From NCBI RefSeq assembly GCF_000429565.1, contig NZ_AUCC01000028.1, forward strand, positions 1 to 39,297: a stretch of DNA of 39,297 bases, read 5' to 3'. The notes under the pieces were generated by a model. The model made no database searches. It worked only from the letters and a program-made list of their open reading frames with translations, and had not been told where the DNA came from. The DNA is from Arsenophonus nasoniae DSM 15247. Lineage in GTDB: Bacteria > Pseudomonadota > Gammaproteobacteria > Enterobacterales > Enterobacteriaceae. The translations under genes and the position numbers were made by a program. How positions within the stretch are numbered: position 1 is the stretch's first letter; the number at the start of each line of letters is the position of its first letter. Below, one piece after another: positions 29,211 through 38,686 of the stretch.

Positions 29211-31385
29211 CTACTGATGAAATTTTTTATTTGATTTTGCCATTTGAATTAACCTTTCACAAGGAACAAAATTGTTACCATATTTCTGTGCTAATTGATG
29301 CATGATGTTAACGATATTCGATATCCCTTGTTGATCCATATATCGAAATGGTCCACCAGTGAAAGGAGGAAAACCAATTCCAAACACTGCACCAATCTCA
29401 CCATCATTTACATGACGAATAACCCCTTCATCAAGACAACGAGTAGCTTCATTCAGCATCAGCATAATACAGCGCTGAACAATTTCCTGATCAGATAAAA
29501 TTGTTTTGGGTTGAATATTAAGTAATTCATAAATGGTTGTGTCGACTTGACGCTGTTTTTTACACCAAGGCCAACTAATCTTATTTTTCTTATAAAGATA
29601 AAAACCTCGGCCATTTTTACGTCCCTTTCTATCATCTTCCAATATGATATTAAGTTCTGAAGGAACAGAAAATCGTTCGCCAAACTGTTCAACAAGCACC
29701 GGCATGATTTTAGTGCCGACATCAATTCCGACTTCGTCTAACAAGTTCAATGGGCCAATGGGAAAACCAAATTTAACTAAAGCATTATCGATATGCTCAA
29801 TTGATTCACCCGCTAACAGACAACGGGTCGCTTCAGCAATATAAGGCGCTAATATCCGATTGACATAAAAACCTGCACCATCAGTAACAACAATTGCAGT
29901 TTTACCCTTTTTTTTTGCCAGTGCCACAGCAGTAGCAATCGTCTTGTCACTCGTCTTACTATGAGGGATAACTTCAACCAATGGCATTTTATCGACTGGA
30001 CTAAAGTAATGAAGTCCAATTATACGTTCTGGGTGCTTCGCAAACTCCGCAATTTTATGGATAGGTAACGAAGATGTATTCGAGGCAAAAACAACGTCAT
30101 TTAAAGTCATTGCCTCTACTTCCTGTACCATTTGACGCTTTAATGCTAAATCTTCAAAAACAGCCTCGACAATAATTTGTGCTTTTTCAAGGCCTTTATA
30201 ATCTAATGTGCCTGAAATTAACATCATCTGTTGATCGCGCGCTCGTACAGAAATACGTTTACGGTTAACTTGCTCCGTTAAGCGATGCCAACTAAATTTT
30301 AATGCCTGACTAAGTCCATTATTGTTAATGTCCTTCACTCGAACAGGCAATTTTCCACGCGTTGCTGTCACATAGGCAATACCGCCTCCCATGAGACCGC
30401 CGCCTAACACACCCACCTGATGAATTGTAGCAGATTTTTCAAAACTACCCATTTCACTTTTTAGTAAAGTCGAGCCAAAAAAAAGACCGCGTAAAGCAGC
30501 AGATTCTGGTGTCATTGCCAGTTCCCCAAAGGCTTTTGCTTCTGCTTCAAGCCCAACTTGCACACCCTTATCATAGCCAATAGTCACCACTGAAATCGCT
30601 TTTTCTAACGCTGGATAATGACCTTTACTTTTTGAATTTGTTTTATTTTTAATTATCGCGAATAGGATATTTCTGATAATGGGTAATTCTGATAAACGCT
30701 GCATAACAGGCAAATATGTTTTGCCTTTTCTTCCTTTATCAATCCAGCTAATTGCCGTTTCCAATAAAATTTCTGCTGGCACAATATCATCAACTAAACC
30801 TAATTTTAGTGATTGCTTTGGTCTTAATTGTCGGCCAGTCAGAATCAAATTTAATCCATTAATTAAACCAATTAAACGAGGCAAACGCTGTGTTCCTCCA
30901 GAACCAGGAATTAAACCTAGTTGCACCTCAGGTAAACCAAGACGCGTTTTCTCGGACAGAGTACAAATTCTTATATGGCAAGCAAGCGCTAATTCTAATC
31001 CGCCGCCTAAACATACACCATCAATTGCTGCGACTACCGGTAATGGATAACTTTCAAGCAGGTTAAATAATTTTTGCCCTGTCATAGCAAGCTGTGTTGC
31101 TTCTTCTTTTGTTTTACAATTGGAAATCATACTAATATCAGCACCAGCAAGGAAACAGCCTGGTTTATTTGAAATAATAATAATACCTTTTAAACCCGCG
31201 ATTTCTTGAGCTTGCTGTAATATCACATAAAATTGATCAACAAATTCAGCTTTTAATGTATTAACTTTTTCGCCGGGAACATCAATGGAAATAACGCCAA
31301 TATTGTTTTGTTTGACGGACAAATGAAACACAGGATAGCGAGTAATTGCAGGTAAGTTCTTTTCTTCATTTTTATTGGTTATCAT
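29211..31385 (-). CDS. fadJ: fatty-acid oxidation complex subunit alpha FadJ
   Basis: FadJ carries enoyl-CoA hydratase and 3-hydroxyacyl-CoA dehydrogenase activities in the FadI-FadJ complex, which in E. coli supports anaerobic beta-oxidation. The N-terminal crotonase domain has the oxyanion-hole [16 protein letters not shown] and the active-site segment [20 protein letters not shown]. The NAD domain starts near residue 324 with [14 protein letters not shown], followed by NTSSLPI and [15 protein letters not shown]. The C-terminal repeats are present ([23 protein letters not shown]). At 724 residues it is full length (E. coli 714). Its start overlaps the fadI stop in a TAATG, so translation is coupled. 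Confidence 0.97.
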   Translation of the reverse strand: MITNKNEEKNLPAITRYPVFHLSVKQNNIGVISIDVPGEKVNTLKAEFVDQFYVILQQAQEIAGLKGIIIISNKPGCFLAGADISMISNCKTKEEATQLAMTGQKLFNLLESYPLPVVAAIDGVCLGGGLELALACHIRICTLSEKTRLGLPEVQLGLIPGSGGTQRLPRLIGLINGLNLILTGRQLRPKQSLKLGLVDDIVPAEILLETAISWIDKGRKGKTYLPVMQRLSELPIIRNILFAIIKNKTNSKSKGHYPALEKAISVVTIGYDKGVQVGLEAEAKAFGELAMTPESAALRGLFFGSTLLKSEMGSFEKSATIHQVGVLGGGLMGGGIAYVTATRGKLPVRVKDINNNGLSQALKFSWHRLTEQVNRKRISVRARDQQMMLISGTLDYKGLEKAQIIVEAVFEDLALKRQMVQEVEAMTLNDVVFASNTSSLPIHKIAEFAKHPERIIGLHYFSPVDKMPLVEVIPHSKTSDKTIATAVALAKKKGKTAIVVTDGAGFYVNRILAPYIAEATRCLLAGESIEHIDNALVKFGFPIGPLNLLDEVGIDVGTKIMPVLVEQFGERFSVPSELNIILEDDRKGRKNGRGFYLYKKNKISWPWCKKQRQVDTTIYELLNIQPKTILSDQEIVQRCIMLMLNEATRCLDEGVIRHVNDGEIGAVFGIGFPPFTGGPFRYMDQQGISNIVNIMHQLAQKYGNNFVPCERLIQMAKSNKKFHQ

Positions 31386-32683
31386 TACTCAACCTCCAAA
31401 ATCATTGCTGCACCTAAACCGCCTGCTGCACAAGCGGTTGTTAACGCCAAACCACCACCACGACGATGTAACTCATTAAGCGTCTGTATCACCATACGAG
31501 CACCGGTAGCAGCAAATGGATGGCCATACGCAAGAGAACCACCTAATACGTTAAATTTTTCCATATCAATTTCACCAATCGCTTCTGATTGTCCTAATTT
31601 TTCTTGCGCAAATTTTTTGCTCGCAAACATTTTTACATTGGCTAATACTTGAGCAGAAAAAGCTTCATGCATATCAATTAAGGTAAGATCTTTTAAACTT
31701 AATCCAGCGCGTTTGAGAGCTAATGGTGTTGCATAAGAAGGGCCTAATAGCATGTCTTGCCATACGTCAATAGCCGAAAAAGCATAACTACGAATATAAC
31801 CTAATGGGGTTATACCTAATGTTTTCGCATTTGATTCAAACATCAACATTACGGCTGCAGCACCATCAGTCATTGGCGTACTATTCGCGGCGGTAACAGT
31901 ACCATGTCGACGATCAAAGGCGGGTTTTAACTTTGCATAAGAACTAAGCGTTGAGTCTTTTCGAACATTATTGTCTTCCGATAATGACTCTTGGAAAGGC
32001 GGTATATGCGCTGTCATGACTTCTTTATGTAATACACCACTATCCCAAGCCTGGGCAGCTAGGATATGGGAACGATGAGCAAAAGCGTCTTGTTCTTCAC
32101 GACTGATATGATAGGTTTTTGCCATCTGTTCAGCAGTATCTCCCATTCTTAAGCCAGTAGAATATTCGGCTACTGCTGGTGAAACAGGAAGAAAATCACG
32201 AAAACCTAATTTGCTTAAGAGTCGCAAACGTTGGCTTATTGATTTTGCTCGATTAAGGTCAATTAAAGTGCTGGCCATTTTTTTAGTTACACCAATAGGC
32301 AAAACCGATGATGAATCAGCACCACCAGCAATACCGACCTTGATGGAGCCTGCCATCATACTTTCAATAATATTGGTAATAGCCTGAAAGCTAGTTGCAC
32401 ATGCTCTAGAAATACTATAAGCATCTGTCGAAACGGGTAGTCCTGCCCCTAAAACAATTTCTCTAGCAATATTCGGCGCTTCAGGCATCTGAACAACTTG
32501 GCCAAAAACTACTTGATCAATAAATTGAGAATCAATACCACTACGAATAACTAATTCACTTACTACCATTTTGCCTAAATCGACAGCAGGTATATTATGA
32601 TAAGCCGTTGCCTGTTTAGCAAAAGGAAGGCGTAACCCAGTAACAATTGCGATACGATCAGTATTCTTAACGTTGTAGTTCAT
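31385..32683 (-). CDS. fadI: acetyl-CoA acyltransferase FadI (3-ketoacyl-CoA thiolase)
   Basis: FadI cleaves 3-ketoacyl-CoA to acetyl-CoA and a shortened acyl-CoA. The 432-residue thiolase (E. coli 436) has the nucleophile Cys95 in [11 protein letters not shown], then [35 protein letters not shown] and the second cysteine in CAAGGLG. It is the first gene of fadI-fadJ. A FadR-like site lies about 70 bases upstream (32753-32769). With fadJ and fadL in the window the cell can take up and degrade long-chain fatty acids, provided fadD and an acyl-CoA dehydrogenase exist elsewhere. Confidence 0.97.
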   Translation of the reverse strand: MNYNVKNTDRIAIVTGLRLPFAKQATAYHNIPAVDLGKMVVSELVIRSGIDSQFIDQVVFGQVVQMPEAPNIAREIVLGAGLPVSTDAYSISRACATSFQAITNIIESMMAGSIKVGIAGGADSSSVLPIGVTKKMASTLIDLNRAKSISQRLRLLSKLGFRDFLPVSPAVAEYSTGLRMGDTAEQMAKTYHISREEQDAFAHRSHILAAQAWDSGVLHKEVMTAHIPPFQESLSEDNNVRKDSTLSSYAKLKPAFDRRHGTVTAANSTPMTDGAAAVMLMFESNAKTLGITPLGYIRSYAFSAIDVWQDMLLGPSYATPLALKRAGLSLKDLTLIDMHEAFSAQVLANVKMFASKKFAQEKLGQSEAIGEIDMEKFNVLGGSLAYGHPFAATGARMVIQTLNELHRRGGGLALTTACAAGGLGAAMILEVE

Positions 32684-32752
32684 AGCAGATCTCGCTTCCC
32701 TTTTTATAAAAAATGAAAAATGAAACTATAGCTAATCATTCCCGATACTTCA

Positions 32753-32769
32753 CAGAGGTCTGATCTGAT
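32753..32769 (-). promoter_or_regulatory. FadR-like site upstream of fadI
   Basis: On the minus strand this reads ATCAGATCAGACCTCTG, matching 10 of 14 defined positions of the FadR consensus, including the central TCnGACC. It lies 70-86 bases upstream of the fadI start, a suitable place for repression of fadIJ. Confidence 0.45.
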
Positions 32770-32894
32770 AATCAATTGTTATTCAAATGTAGTAAAAGAA
32801 AAATAATATAAATTAAAAACTGAGAGGCGACACGCAAGATATGAATATTTATTTGTCAAACAAGTCAAAATATTGAGAAAAGCTCAACGAACAA

Positions 32895-32919
32895 ATGCCT
32901 ACAGAATATCTGTAGGCAT
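32895..32919 (-). terminator. stem-loop after yfcZ
   Basis: ATGCCTACAGA (32895-32905) pairs perfectly with TCTGTAGGCAT (32909-32919) with a 3-base loop, 13 bases beyond the yfcZ stop. The sequence after it on the minus strand (TTGTTCGTTG) is only mildly T-rich, so termination may be partial. Confidence 0.6.
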
Positions 32920-32931
32920 GGTTAAACTCAC

Positions 32932-33228
32932 TTAACGTAAATTTAATTGAAAAATTAGTGTTTCAGCTTCACAACAAAAGGTAAAATTTGCTATTAATTT
33001 AACACCTTCAGCTATAGGCTGAATCTGATGTTCGATCGTACAAGGCTCCGATTCAACTGCCCGCGCTTGTGCCATCAACTGTATTAACATTGTTTTAGCT
33101 TCTTGTTGATTTAAAAAATTTTTTTCAAAAGAAGCCGTGCAATTTTGATTATCTATCACTGTACCCACATCAACACAACAGCAAGCAGCAGTTTCTTCAG
33201 CATGACAACGATTTTTAGCGTCCGACAT
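32932..33228 (-). CDS. yfcZ: YfcZ/YiiS family protein
   Basis: This 98-residue cytoplasmic protein belongs to the YfcZ/YiiS family of unknown function. It has the family's cysteine-rich start (CCCVDVGTVIDNQNCTASF), VESEPCTIEHQIQ and the end FCCEAETLIFQLNLR. The cysteines suggest metal or redox chemistry, but this is not established. I chose the Met at 33228 because GGAAAG lies just upstream of it; a TTG five codons earlier would place that site inside the gene. It lies divergently beside fadL, as in E. coli. Confidence 0.9.
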   Translation of the reverse strand: MSDAKNRCHAEETAACCCVDVGTVIDNQNCTASFEKNFLNQQEAKTMLIQLMAQARAVESEPCTIEHQIQPIAEGVKLIANFTFCCEAETLIFQLNLR

Positions 33229-33243
33229 AATTCTTTCCAACAA

Positions 33244-33589
33244 TAAACATTAACAAAATATAATCATAACGCCAATTAACAAAAAAACACCAGTCAATAT
33301 CTAATAATCTATAAAATTTCAAGTAGTTATTTGATCTAATATCCTATTGTTACGCTATCTCAACCACTTTGCATAATTGGAGCACCAATTTATGTTAAAT
33401 AAATCACATTTTTACAAACAACTAACACATACGCAGTGAACATGTTTGTAATAAAACCGGTATTCAATTCTATACTCAGTCAACTGGTCTGATTTGCCAT
33501 ATTGGCATGGAGCCAATACAATTGCTGGCCTTTCTATTGCGACCAACAATGTCGCTCTTATCATAAATATAATTTAAGGGGTTTTGGTC
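33244..33589 (+). promoter_or_regulatory. 346-bp intergenic promoter region between yfcZ and fadL
   Basis: This divergent gap contains no gene that I can support. It holds a FadR-like site (33482-33498) and the AAGGGG ribosome binding site of fadL at 33576-33581. The long distance to fadL suggests a leader or several operators, as in E. coli fadL. Confidence 0.5.
33482..33498 (+). promoter_or_regulatory. FadR-like operator upstream of fadL
   Basis: AACTGGTCTGATTTGCC carries the full CTGGTC half of the FadR consensus (AnCTGGTCnGACCnGTT), with 10 of 14 defined positions matching. It lies about 90 bases before the fadL start. FadR represses fadL until long-chain acyl-CoA is present. Confidence 0.55.
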
Positions 33590-34885
33590 ATGAACCAGAA
33601 AAACCTGTTCAAACATACAATTTTGGCAATGGCTGTAAGTTTTGTTTCAACAAATACTAGCGCTGCTGGCTTTCAACTGAACGAATATTCCACTTCTGCG
33701 TTGGGACGTGCTTTTTCAGGTGAAGGGGCGATTGGCGATAATGCTAGCGTTGGTAGCCGCAATCCAGCAGCCATGATGTTATTTAATAACCCTGTGCTCT
33801 CTTTTGGGGCGATTTATATCAATCCTGACGTTGATATAAAAGGAAAATCACCTGTCACTGGTAACAGTACCACTTCAAGAAATATCGCTCCTCATGCCTG
33901 GATACCCAATGCCCATTTTATTTTTCCAGTAAATGACAAATGGGCGGTTGGTTCTTCAATTACCACTAATTACGGCTTAGCCACCGAATTCAATCACAAC
34001 TATAATGCCGGGCCTATTGGCGGAAAAACCGATCTGACCACACTTAACCTTAATTTAAGTGGAGCTTATCGCTTTAATCAGCATTTCAGTGCTGGTTTAG
34101 GCTTTAATGCCGTCTATGCCGATGCAGAAATTACCCGTCATATAGGGGAATTTGGAGCCGCAATAGGGCTAGGGCTGCCTGCATCAACCACTATTGCCAA
34201 ACTTAAGGGTGATGATTGGGGATATGGCTGGAATGCCGGCATCTTGTATGAATTAGATGAGAATAATCGTTACAGCTTTACCTATCGTTCAGAAGTTAAA
34301 ATAAAGTTTAACGGCGACTATAGTAATGAGCTTCCCACATTGATACCTGGTGGTTTAGGCGGTAATAGTATTAAAGGCAACCTGGATCTGCATCTGCCCG
34401 AAATTTGGGAAATCTCTGGTTATAATAAAGTCGCACCTAAATGGGCTGTTCATTATAGTTTAGCCTATACCAGTTGGAGCCAGTTTAAAGAACTGAAGGC
34501 CACCGCAAAAGACAGTGGACAAGTTTTATTTAATAAACATGAAGGCTTTAAAGATGTTTTTCGCATTGCGCTAGGCACGACTTACTATCATGATGATCAT
34601 TGGACGTTTCGTACCGGTATTGCCTTTGATGATAGCCCGGTGCCAGCTAAAAATCGCTCGATCTCAATTCCTGATCAAGATCGCTTTTGGATCAGTGCCG
34701 GTACAACTTATGCCTTTAACGAAAACGCCTCAGTTGACGTAGGTATTTCCTACATGCATGGTCAAAACGTAAAAATCAAAGAAGAAATGCCGCTAATGGC
34801 TGGTAGCCCTGCCCTCCCAGCCTATGACTTTAAATCCAGTGGAAGCGCCTGGTTAGCTGGCGTTAACTTTAACTACAAATTTTAA
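33590..34885 (+). CDS. fadL: long-chain fatty acid outer-membrane transporter FadL
   Basis: FadL is a 14-strand beta-barrel that takes up long-chain fatty acids through a side opening. A Sec signal peptide covers about residues 1-25 and ends before the mature start [21 protein letters not shown]. The NPAAM motif of the N-terminal hatch (RNPAAMMLF) and barrel strands such as [17 protein letters not shown] and the C-terminal aromatic end VNFNYKF are present. I start at the ATG at 33590, eight bases after AAGGGG, giving 431 residues (E. coli 446). It works with fadI-fadJ next door. In some enterobacteria FadL also serves as a phage receptor. Confidence 0.95.
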   Translation: MNQKNLFKHTILAMAVSFVSTNTSAAGFQLNEYSTSALGRAFSGEGAIGDNASVGSRNPAAMMLFNNPVLSFGAIYINPDVDIKGKSPVTGNSTTSRNIAPHAWIPNAHFIFPVNDKWAVGSSITTNYGLATEFNHNYNAGPIGGKTDLTTLNLNLSGAYRFNQHFSAGLGFNAVYADAEITRHIGEFGAAIGLGLPASTTIAKLKGDDWGYGWNAGILYELDENNRYSFTYRSEVKIKFNGDYSNELPTLIPGGLGGNSIKGNLDLHLPEIWEISGYNKVAPKWAVHYSLAYTSWSQFKELKATAKDSGQVLFNKHEGFKDVFRIALGTTYYHDDHWTFRTGIAFDDSPVPAKNRSISIPDQDRFWISAGTTYAFNENASVDVGISYMHGQNVKIKEEMPLMAGSPALPAYDFKSSGSAWLAGVNFNYKF

Positions 34886-34903
34886 TTTTTACTGAAAACA
34901 CAA

Positions 34904-34925
34904 AAGGATAGCCACAGCTATCCTT
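34904..34925 (+). terminator. stem-loop after fadL
   Basis: AAGGATAGC (34904-34912) pairs with GCTATCCTT (34917-34925) around CACA, 18 bases after the fadL stop. The T-run is poor (CCTTAAACT), so this may be a weak terminator. The following 243 bases to mlaA are AT-rich and without visible features. Confidence 0.55.
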
Positions 34926-35168
34926 CCTTAAACTGGTTATAGGAAAATATTTAGTGATAATATAATGAATATCCAAATACCGCAGCCATACCAGTATTTA
35001 CTAATTAAATGATAATAAATAATTTATCGAAAAAATAATTAGCAAACAATTATATTATTAATTGTCTTTTTAATTTATAAAGATTTAAGTCGACCACAAA
35101 AATCAATAAATCATCTTACCGTTATTTTTTATCCACTAATATATAAATTAAAATGTATCCCCATTTTA

Positions 35169-35966
35169 CTAATCAATAGAATCCAAATCTTCTTCTATCA
35201 CAGCAGCGTTAGGGTTAATAGTTGGTTTCAAAACGCCTCCTTGTGCCTTAAAATCTTTATTTTGAAAATAAGCTTCTCTAATCATTAAATAAGGATCGGA
35301 GGAGTTTTGTAAAATGCCATCAGAGTCTAATAAAAGTGCTCGCTTTTCAATTCCCTCTAATACCCATTTTCCTGCGGACATCCAAAAAGTAAGATAACTT
35401 AGCATCGGATAAGCCTTGTCAGCCCAATCGCCCCCATCTTCTCGTAAAGTAAAACTACCATAACCTGGCAATACTACATATGGACCATAGCCAACCTGAT
35501 AATATCCCAATGTACTACCAAAACGATTAGATTCTTGTTTAGCAAGTTTAGGATTAGCCATTGAAGCAATATCGATCAATCCTGCCATACCAAAAACACT
35601 ATTTAGGAAAAAACGATTGAAATGTTTCATTCCTTGATAAATATCGCCGCGTAGAAAATTATTAACCATACTTGCAGGCTCTTCCAGGTTAGCCAAAAAA
35701 TTGACTAGACCATTACGAGCAGGCATAGGAAGATAATCACGCCAAGCAACCGCAACTGGACGCACCACATAACGATCAAGCACATGGTAATTAAAATCGA
35801 ACATTGTTCGATTAAAACTCTCTAGCGGATCAGAGCGCTGGTGATTATCTGTAGGTGTGCTCGAACAGCTTGTAATCAATCCCACTGCAAATAATACTCC
35901 GCATAACCGATATGTTTTAAATCTTGTTTTTCTATTCAACAAAACACCCTCACATAGATTGTCCAT
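35169..35966 (-). CDS. mlaA: phospholipid-binding lipoprotein MlaA (VacJ)
   Basis: MlaA is the outer-membrane lipoprotein of the Mla system, which removes phospholipids from the outer leaflet and passes them to MlaC. A signal peptide ends in the lipobox LITSC, with the lipidated Cys at residue 34 of this frame. The body has SDPLESFNRTMFDFN, RPVAVAWRDYLP, FFLNSVFGMAGLIDIA, FGSTLGYYQVGYGPYVVLP and LDSDGILQNSSDPY. The start is uncertain: the ATG at 35966 has no ribosome binding site, whereas GAGGG precedes TTG codons at 35942 and 35939 with good spacing and would give a normal-length signal peptide. It is intact and apparently monocistronic. Confidence 0.95.
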   Translation of the reverse strand: MDNLCEGVLLNRKTRFKTYRLCGVLFAVGLITSCSSTPTDNHQRSDPLESFNRTMFDFNYHVLDRYVVRPVAVAWRDYLPMPARNGLVNFLANLEEPASMVNNFLRGDIYQGMKHFNRFFLNSVFGMAGLIDIASMANPKLAKQESNRFGSTLGYYQVGYGPYVVLPGYGSFTLREDGGDWADKAYPMLSYLTFWMSAGKWVLEGIEKRALLLDSDGILQNSSDPYLMIREAYFQNKDFKAQGGVLKPTINPNAAVIEEDLDSID

Positions 35967-36425
35967 TTATAATTATATATCCACATTAATTTAATCTTAC
36001 TTACTTTTTTATTTAATGATAAGAATTTAATCACTATTTATCTAAGCATATAATGTGCTAACCGTTATGTTAAATAAGCAGATAGGTTAAAAAACAAATA
36101 AATAACACTAAGTTATAGACATAAAATATTAACAAAAACAAAATAATAAAAATTATTCTCAAAATGATGGAAACGGCGCAATGTAAAATAGACAAACAAA
36201 TTAAATAACAATAATTATTAAATTATTTGTTAAATTGTGATTTACAAAATTATAATTTAACAATTTAATTATTTATGTAACATAATCTACAATCAAATCA
36301 ATTAAATACAAATCCAGTCATCAGTAATAAAATTAAACTAATTGTATTCAACAAGTTGATTTTAATAGGTATTTAATAGTAGAATCAGCTGCATCGTAAA
36401 ATAAGTTAGATTGAAAAGATTTTAT
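35967..36425. other. 459-bp AT-rich intergenic region
   Basis: Between mlaA and tRNA-Arg the sequence is very AT-rich with stops in all frames and no clear repeats. It should contain the mlaA promoter on the left and the tRNA promoter on the right. I see no gene or gene remnant. Confidence 0.5.
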
Positions 36426-36500
36426 GTCCTCTTAGTTAAATGGATATAACAAGCCCCTCCTAAGGGCTAATTGTAGGTTCGATTCCTGCAGGGGACGCCA
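36426..36500 (+). tRNA. argW: tRNA-Arg (anticodon CCU)
   Basis: The 75-base sequence folds as a tRNA: acceptor GTCCTCT pairs with AGGGGAC, the anticodon loop contains CTCCTAA giving anticodon CCT, the T arm has GGTTCGATTCC, and an encoded CCA is at 36498-36500. It is nearly identical to E. coli argW, which reads AGG codons. It is the attachment site for the integrated element that begins immediately to the right, and its 3' end remains complete. Confidence 0.96.
36476..36500. other. probable attL of the integrated element (3' end of tRNA-Arg)
   Basis: An integrase gene starts 162 bases downstream, pointing away from the tRNA. Elements of this class recombine in the tRNA 3' half and restore it, so the core probably lies between about 36476 and 36500 (GGTTCGATTCC to CCA). 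The matching attR would be right of the window, so the core limits are inferred. Confidence 0.5.
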
Positions 36501-36579
36501 GAATGTAGTTTATAGCTCTCCGTTTTAGTACGCAAACATCAATAAACATCTACATCCATCTTTACATGTCGTTTTTTAT

Positions 36580-36661
36580 AGTTCACTTAAGTTCATTGAC
36601 ATCCGCTGTCTTTTTTGGGTAAATTCTGGGTAAATTTATTTAATAGCAGAGGTTTTACCCA
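36580..36661. repeat. short direct and inverted repeats before the integrase (candidate arm sites)
   Basis: TGGGTAAATT occurs twice in direct orientation at 36616-36625 and 36627-36636, 11 bases apart, and TTTTACCCA (36653-36661) is an inverted copy abutting the integrase ATG. A second direct repeat, AGTTCACTTA / AGTTCATTGA, is at 36580-36599. Such repeats next to attL are typical arm-type integrase or excisionase binding sites, and they also cover the integrase promoter and leader. Confidence 0.5.
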
Positions 36662-37837
36662 ATGCTCACTGTTAAACAAGTAGAATCAGCAAAAGTAAAA
36701 GATAAACCTTACCGATTGTCTGACGGAAATGGTTTATATCTTTATATTCCGATTTCTGGGGTTAAAGTGTGGCAAATGCGTTACCAATTTTTGGGTAAAG
36801 AAAAGATTTATACATTGGGTAAAGTATCTGAGATCACATTACAAAAAGCCAGAGAAAAATCATTTGAACTAAAAAGAGATCTATCTAATGGAATTGATAT
36901 ATCAAAAAACAAAATAATAAATAAGTCTAAAAAAGGCAATACATTTTCTGAAATATTCACTGAATGGTATGATTTTAAATACGAGGTGTGGTCGATAAAA
37001 TATCGTAAAGAAATAAAAAGCATGTTTGAAAATGATATTTTACCAATCATTGGTAACAGAATTATTACAGATATTGATCCGATCGAATTGGTTAATGTCA
37101 TAAGACTATTTGAAAAACGCGGCGCAATGGAAAGAGCAAGTAAAGCTAGAAGGAGATGTGGCGAAGTTTTTCGTTATGCAATTGTTACAGGAAGAGCAAA
37201 ATATAATCCAGCACCTGACTTAGTTGATGCTGAAAAAGGTTATAGAAAAAAACATTATCCATTCTTGACTGAACCAGAAATACCCGCATTTAACAGAGCA
37301 TTGCTATCATTCCCAGGTAGTATTATAAGCAAAATAGCCACACAAGTTCTTCAATATACAGCACTAAGAACAAAAGAGTTAAGATCTATGACGTGGGATA
37401 ATGTTGACTTTAATAAAAGAATTATAACTATTGATAAAGAGGTAATGAAAAACAGAAAAGAACATATAGTGCCAATGTCAGATCAAGTTTATCACTTATT
37501 GAAACACTTAGAGCTAATCACTAAAAGTATATCTCACTTCGTTTTTGCCGGTAGAAATAGCAAATATAAACCAATCAGTGAAAATACTGTATTGGGTGTT
37601 ATTCGTTACATTGGTTTTGACGGAATAGCTAGCGGTCATGGATTTAGACATCAATTTAGTACAATTTTAAATGAACATGGTTTTAACAAAGATTTAATTG
37701 AAAGACAGTTAGCTCACGTGGATAGAAATAATATCCGAGGAATATATAATCATGCTCAATATCTAGAAAAACGTAGAGAAATGATGCAATGGTTTGCAAA
37801 TTATATTGATGAATTAACAAATACAATCGCTGACTGA
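36662..37837 (+). CDS. tyrosine-type integrase of an element at tRNA-Arg
   Basis: This 391-residue protein is a P4/CP4-type site-specific recombinase. The N-terminal arm-binding domain (DUF4102-like: LTVKQVESAKVKDKPYRLSD, then GLYLYI and KIYTLGKVSEITLQKAR) covers about 1-85, and a core-binding domain about 95-185. The catalytic domain has Arg236 (TALRTKELRSMTW), His326 and Arg329 (HGFRH), His352 (QLAHVD) and the nucleophile Tyr362 (GIYNHAQY), so it should be active. The ATG at 36662 has AGAGG about nine bases upstream. It points away from the tRNA. E. coli K-12 carries intS at the same tRNA, so the insertion site is shared, though a closer relation is not shown. Confidence 0.94.
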   Translation: MLTVKQVESAKVKDKPYRLSDGNGLYLYIPISGVKVWQMRYQFLGKEKIYTLGKVSEITLQKAREKSFELKRDLSNGIDISKNKIINKSKKGNTFSEIFTEWYDFKYEVWSIKYRKEIKSMFENDILPIIGNRIITDIDPIELVNVIRLFEKRGAMERASKARRRCGEVFRYAIVTGRAKYNPAPDLVDAEKGYRKKHYPFLTEPEIPAFNRALLSFPGSIISKIATQVLQYTALRTKELRSMTWDNVDFNKRIITIDKEVMKNRKEHIVPMSDQVYHLLKHLELITKSISHFVFAGRNSKYKPISENTVLGVIRYIGFDGIASGHGFRHQFSTILNEHGFNKDLIERQLAHVDRNNIRGIYNHAQYLEKRREMMQWFANYIDELTNTIAD

Positions 37838-37896
37838 AGGTGATGCAACACCAACAGCCAGCTAACCTAAACCCTATCTAAACTAGGATCAAGGCT

Positions 37897-37953
37897 ATGA
37901 AAAAGTCTATTACCGTTGTACACGTCTGTAAAGTTTTTGCGGAGGTGATTTAA
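37897..37953 (+). CDS. 18-codon leader ORF coupled to the helix-turn-helix gene
   Basis: ATG at 37897, preceded by AAGG, opens an 18-codon frame (MKKSITVVHVCKVFAEVI) whose TAA shares a base with the ATG of the next gene (TAATG). The last codons overlap an almost perfect Shine-Dalgarno sequence, GGAGGTGA (37940-37947), belonging to that gene. The layout suggests that translating the leader controls, or is coupled to, translation of the regulator. Whether the peptide itself has a role is unknown. Confidence 0.45.
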   Translation: MKKSITVVHVCKVFAEVI

Positions 37954-38252
37954 TGCTGCCTCTAACCGAACAACAAATAAAAGCTTATAAACAAATCTTC
38001 CCTGAACTTGCAAACGATCAACTTGAAACAGCTGTTTTGTATGCCATGGGTATACCAGAGAAAAATATAGCTTTTTTCAGATCTGTTACTTATGCCACAG
38101 TTCGCAAATGCATTGAAAGAATAAAGCAGATATACGAAGTTGATTCAATCAGTCATTTACGCTCTGTTTTTCAAGCGAGAATATTTCATTTTAATACAAT
38201 GAACTGCTATAAACATATTGATAACTCAGTAAATTACTCTGAATACCAATAG
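37953..38252 (+). CDS. small LuxR-type (GerE-like) helix-turn-helix regulator
   Basis: This 99-residue protein has a LuxR/GerE DNA-binding domain over about residues 15-72. PELANDQLETAVLYAMGIPEKNIA matches the first helices, VTYATVRKCIERIKQIY the recognition helix, and DSISHLRSVF the last helix. There is no sensor domain, so it is a stand-alone domain like those found on mobile elements of Proteus-like bacteria, some of which resemble conjugation regulators such as TraJ. It follows the integrase by 115 bases and is preceded by a coupled leader ORF with an excellent ribosome binding site. The target is unknown; the integrase, transfer genes or the gtr genes to the right are all possible. Confidence 0.7.
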   Translation: MLPLTEQQIKAYKQIFPELANDQLETAVLYAMGIPEKNIAFFRSVTYATVRKCIERIKQIYEVDSISHLRSVFQARIFHFNTMNCYKHIDNSVNYSEYQ

Positions 38253-38410
38253 TTATTACTTTTCACTTAACACAATTCAAGATAATCAACAACTATCAAT
38301 ATTTGATAGTATCTAACATTTAACTTATGGTGAATAATGTTCCCATTGACGACAAGTTATTATTTATACATTACAACTACATGCAGCTATCTCAACACCA
38401 GGGAAAACTA

Positions 38411-38434
38411 AACCAGCCTAAGAGCTGGTTTTTT
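38411..38434 (+). terminator. intrinsic terminator
   Basis: AACCAGC (38411-38417) pairs with GCTGGTT (38424-38430) around a 6-base loop and runs into TTTT, with A-rich sequence on the left side. It probably ends the transcript of the small regulator. Confidence 0.8.
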
Positions 38435-38571
38435 ATTGTCCAAACTACCTAACCGGAAAATAACAACAAAATAAGAAAATTTCTTTATTTTTCAATAGCA
38501 GAATCTAACCGGATTTGATAGTATTTCAATGTCTCCTGCGTTAGTTAGTTTATAACTAATTGACAGGCTTG

Positions 38572-38591
38572 AAGCCCCAAATGTGGGGCTT
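38572..38591 (+). terminator. intrinsic terminator
   Basis: AAGCCCC (38572-38578) pairs with GGGGCTT (38585-38591) around AAATGT and is followed by TTGTCTTT. It is a strong stem that insulates gtrA from upstream transcription or ends a small RNA starting after 38434. Confidence 0.8.
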
Positions 38592-38686
38592 TTGTCTTTA
38601 TATATCCCCATCACTAAATTCCAATCCAACCTCTCTATTCATTTCACTACGGAGATATTCCTATGTCTAAATTTTTATTATCTAAA

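Noticed and set aside
36808-37101. Long leftward reading frame inside the integrase
   Set aside because: It lies opposite a clearly homologous integrase and has no family features; it is an antisense shadow.
38327-38452. 41-codon frame between the small regulator and gtrA
   Set aside because: It runs through the whole intrinsic terminator at 38411-38434 and has no ribosome binding site or recognisable homology.
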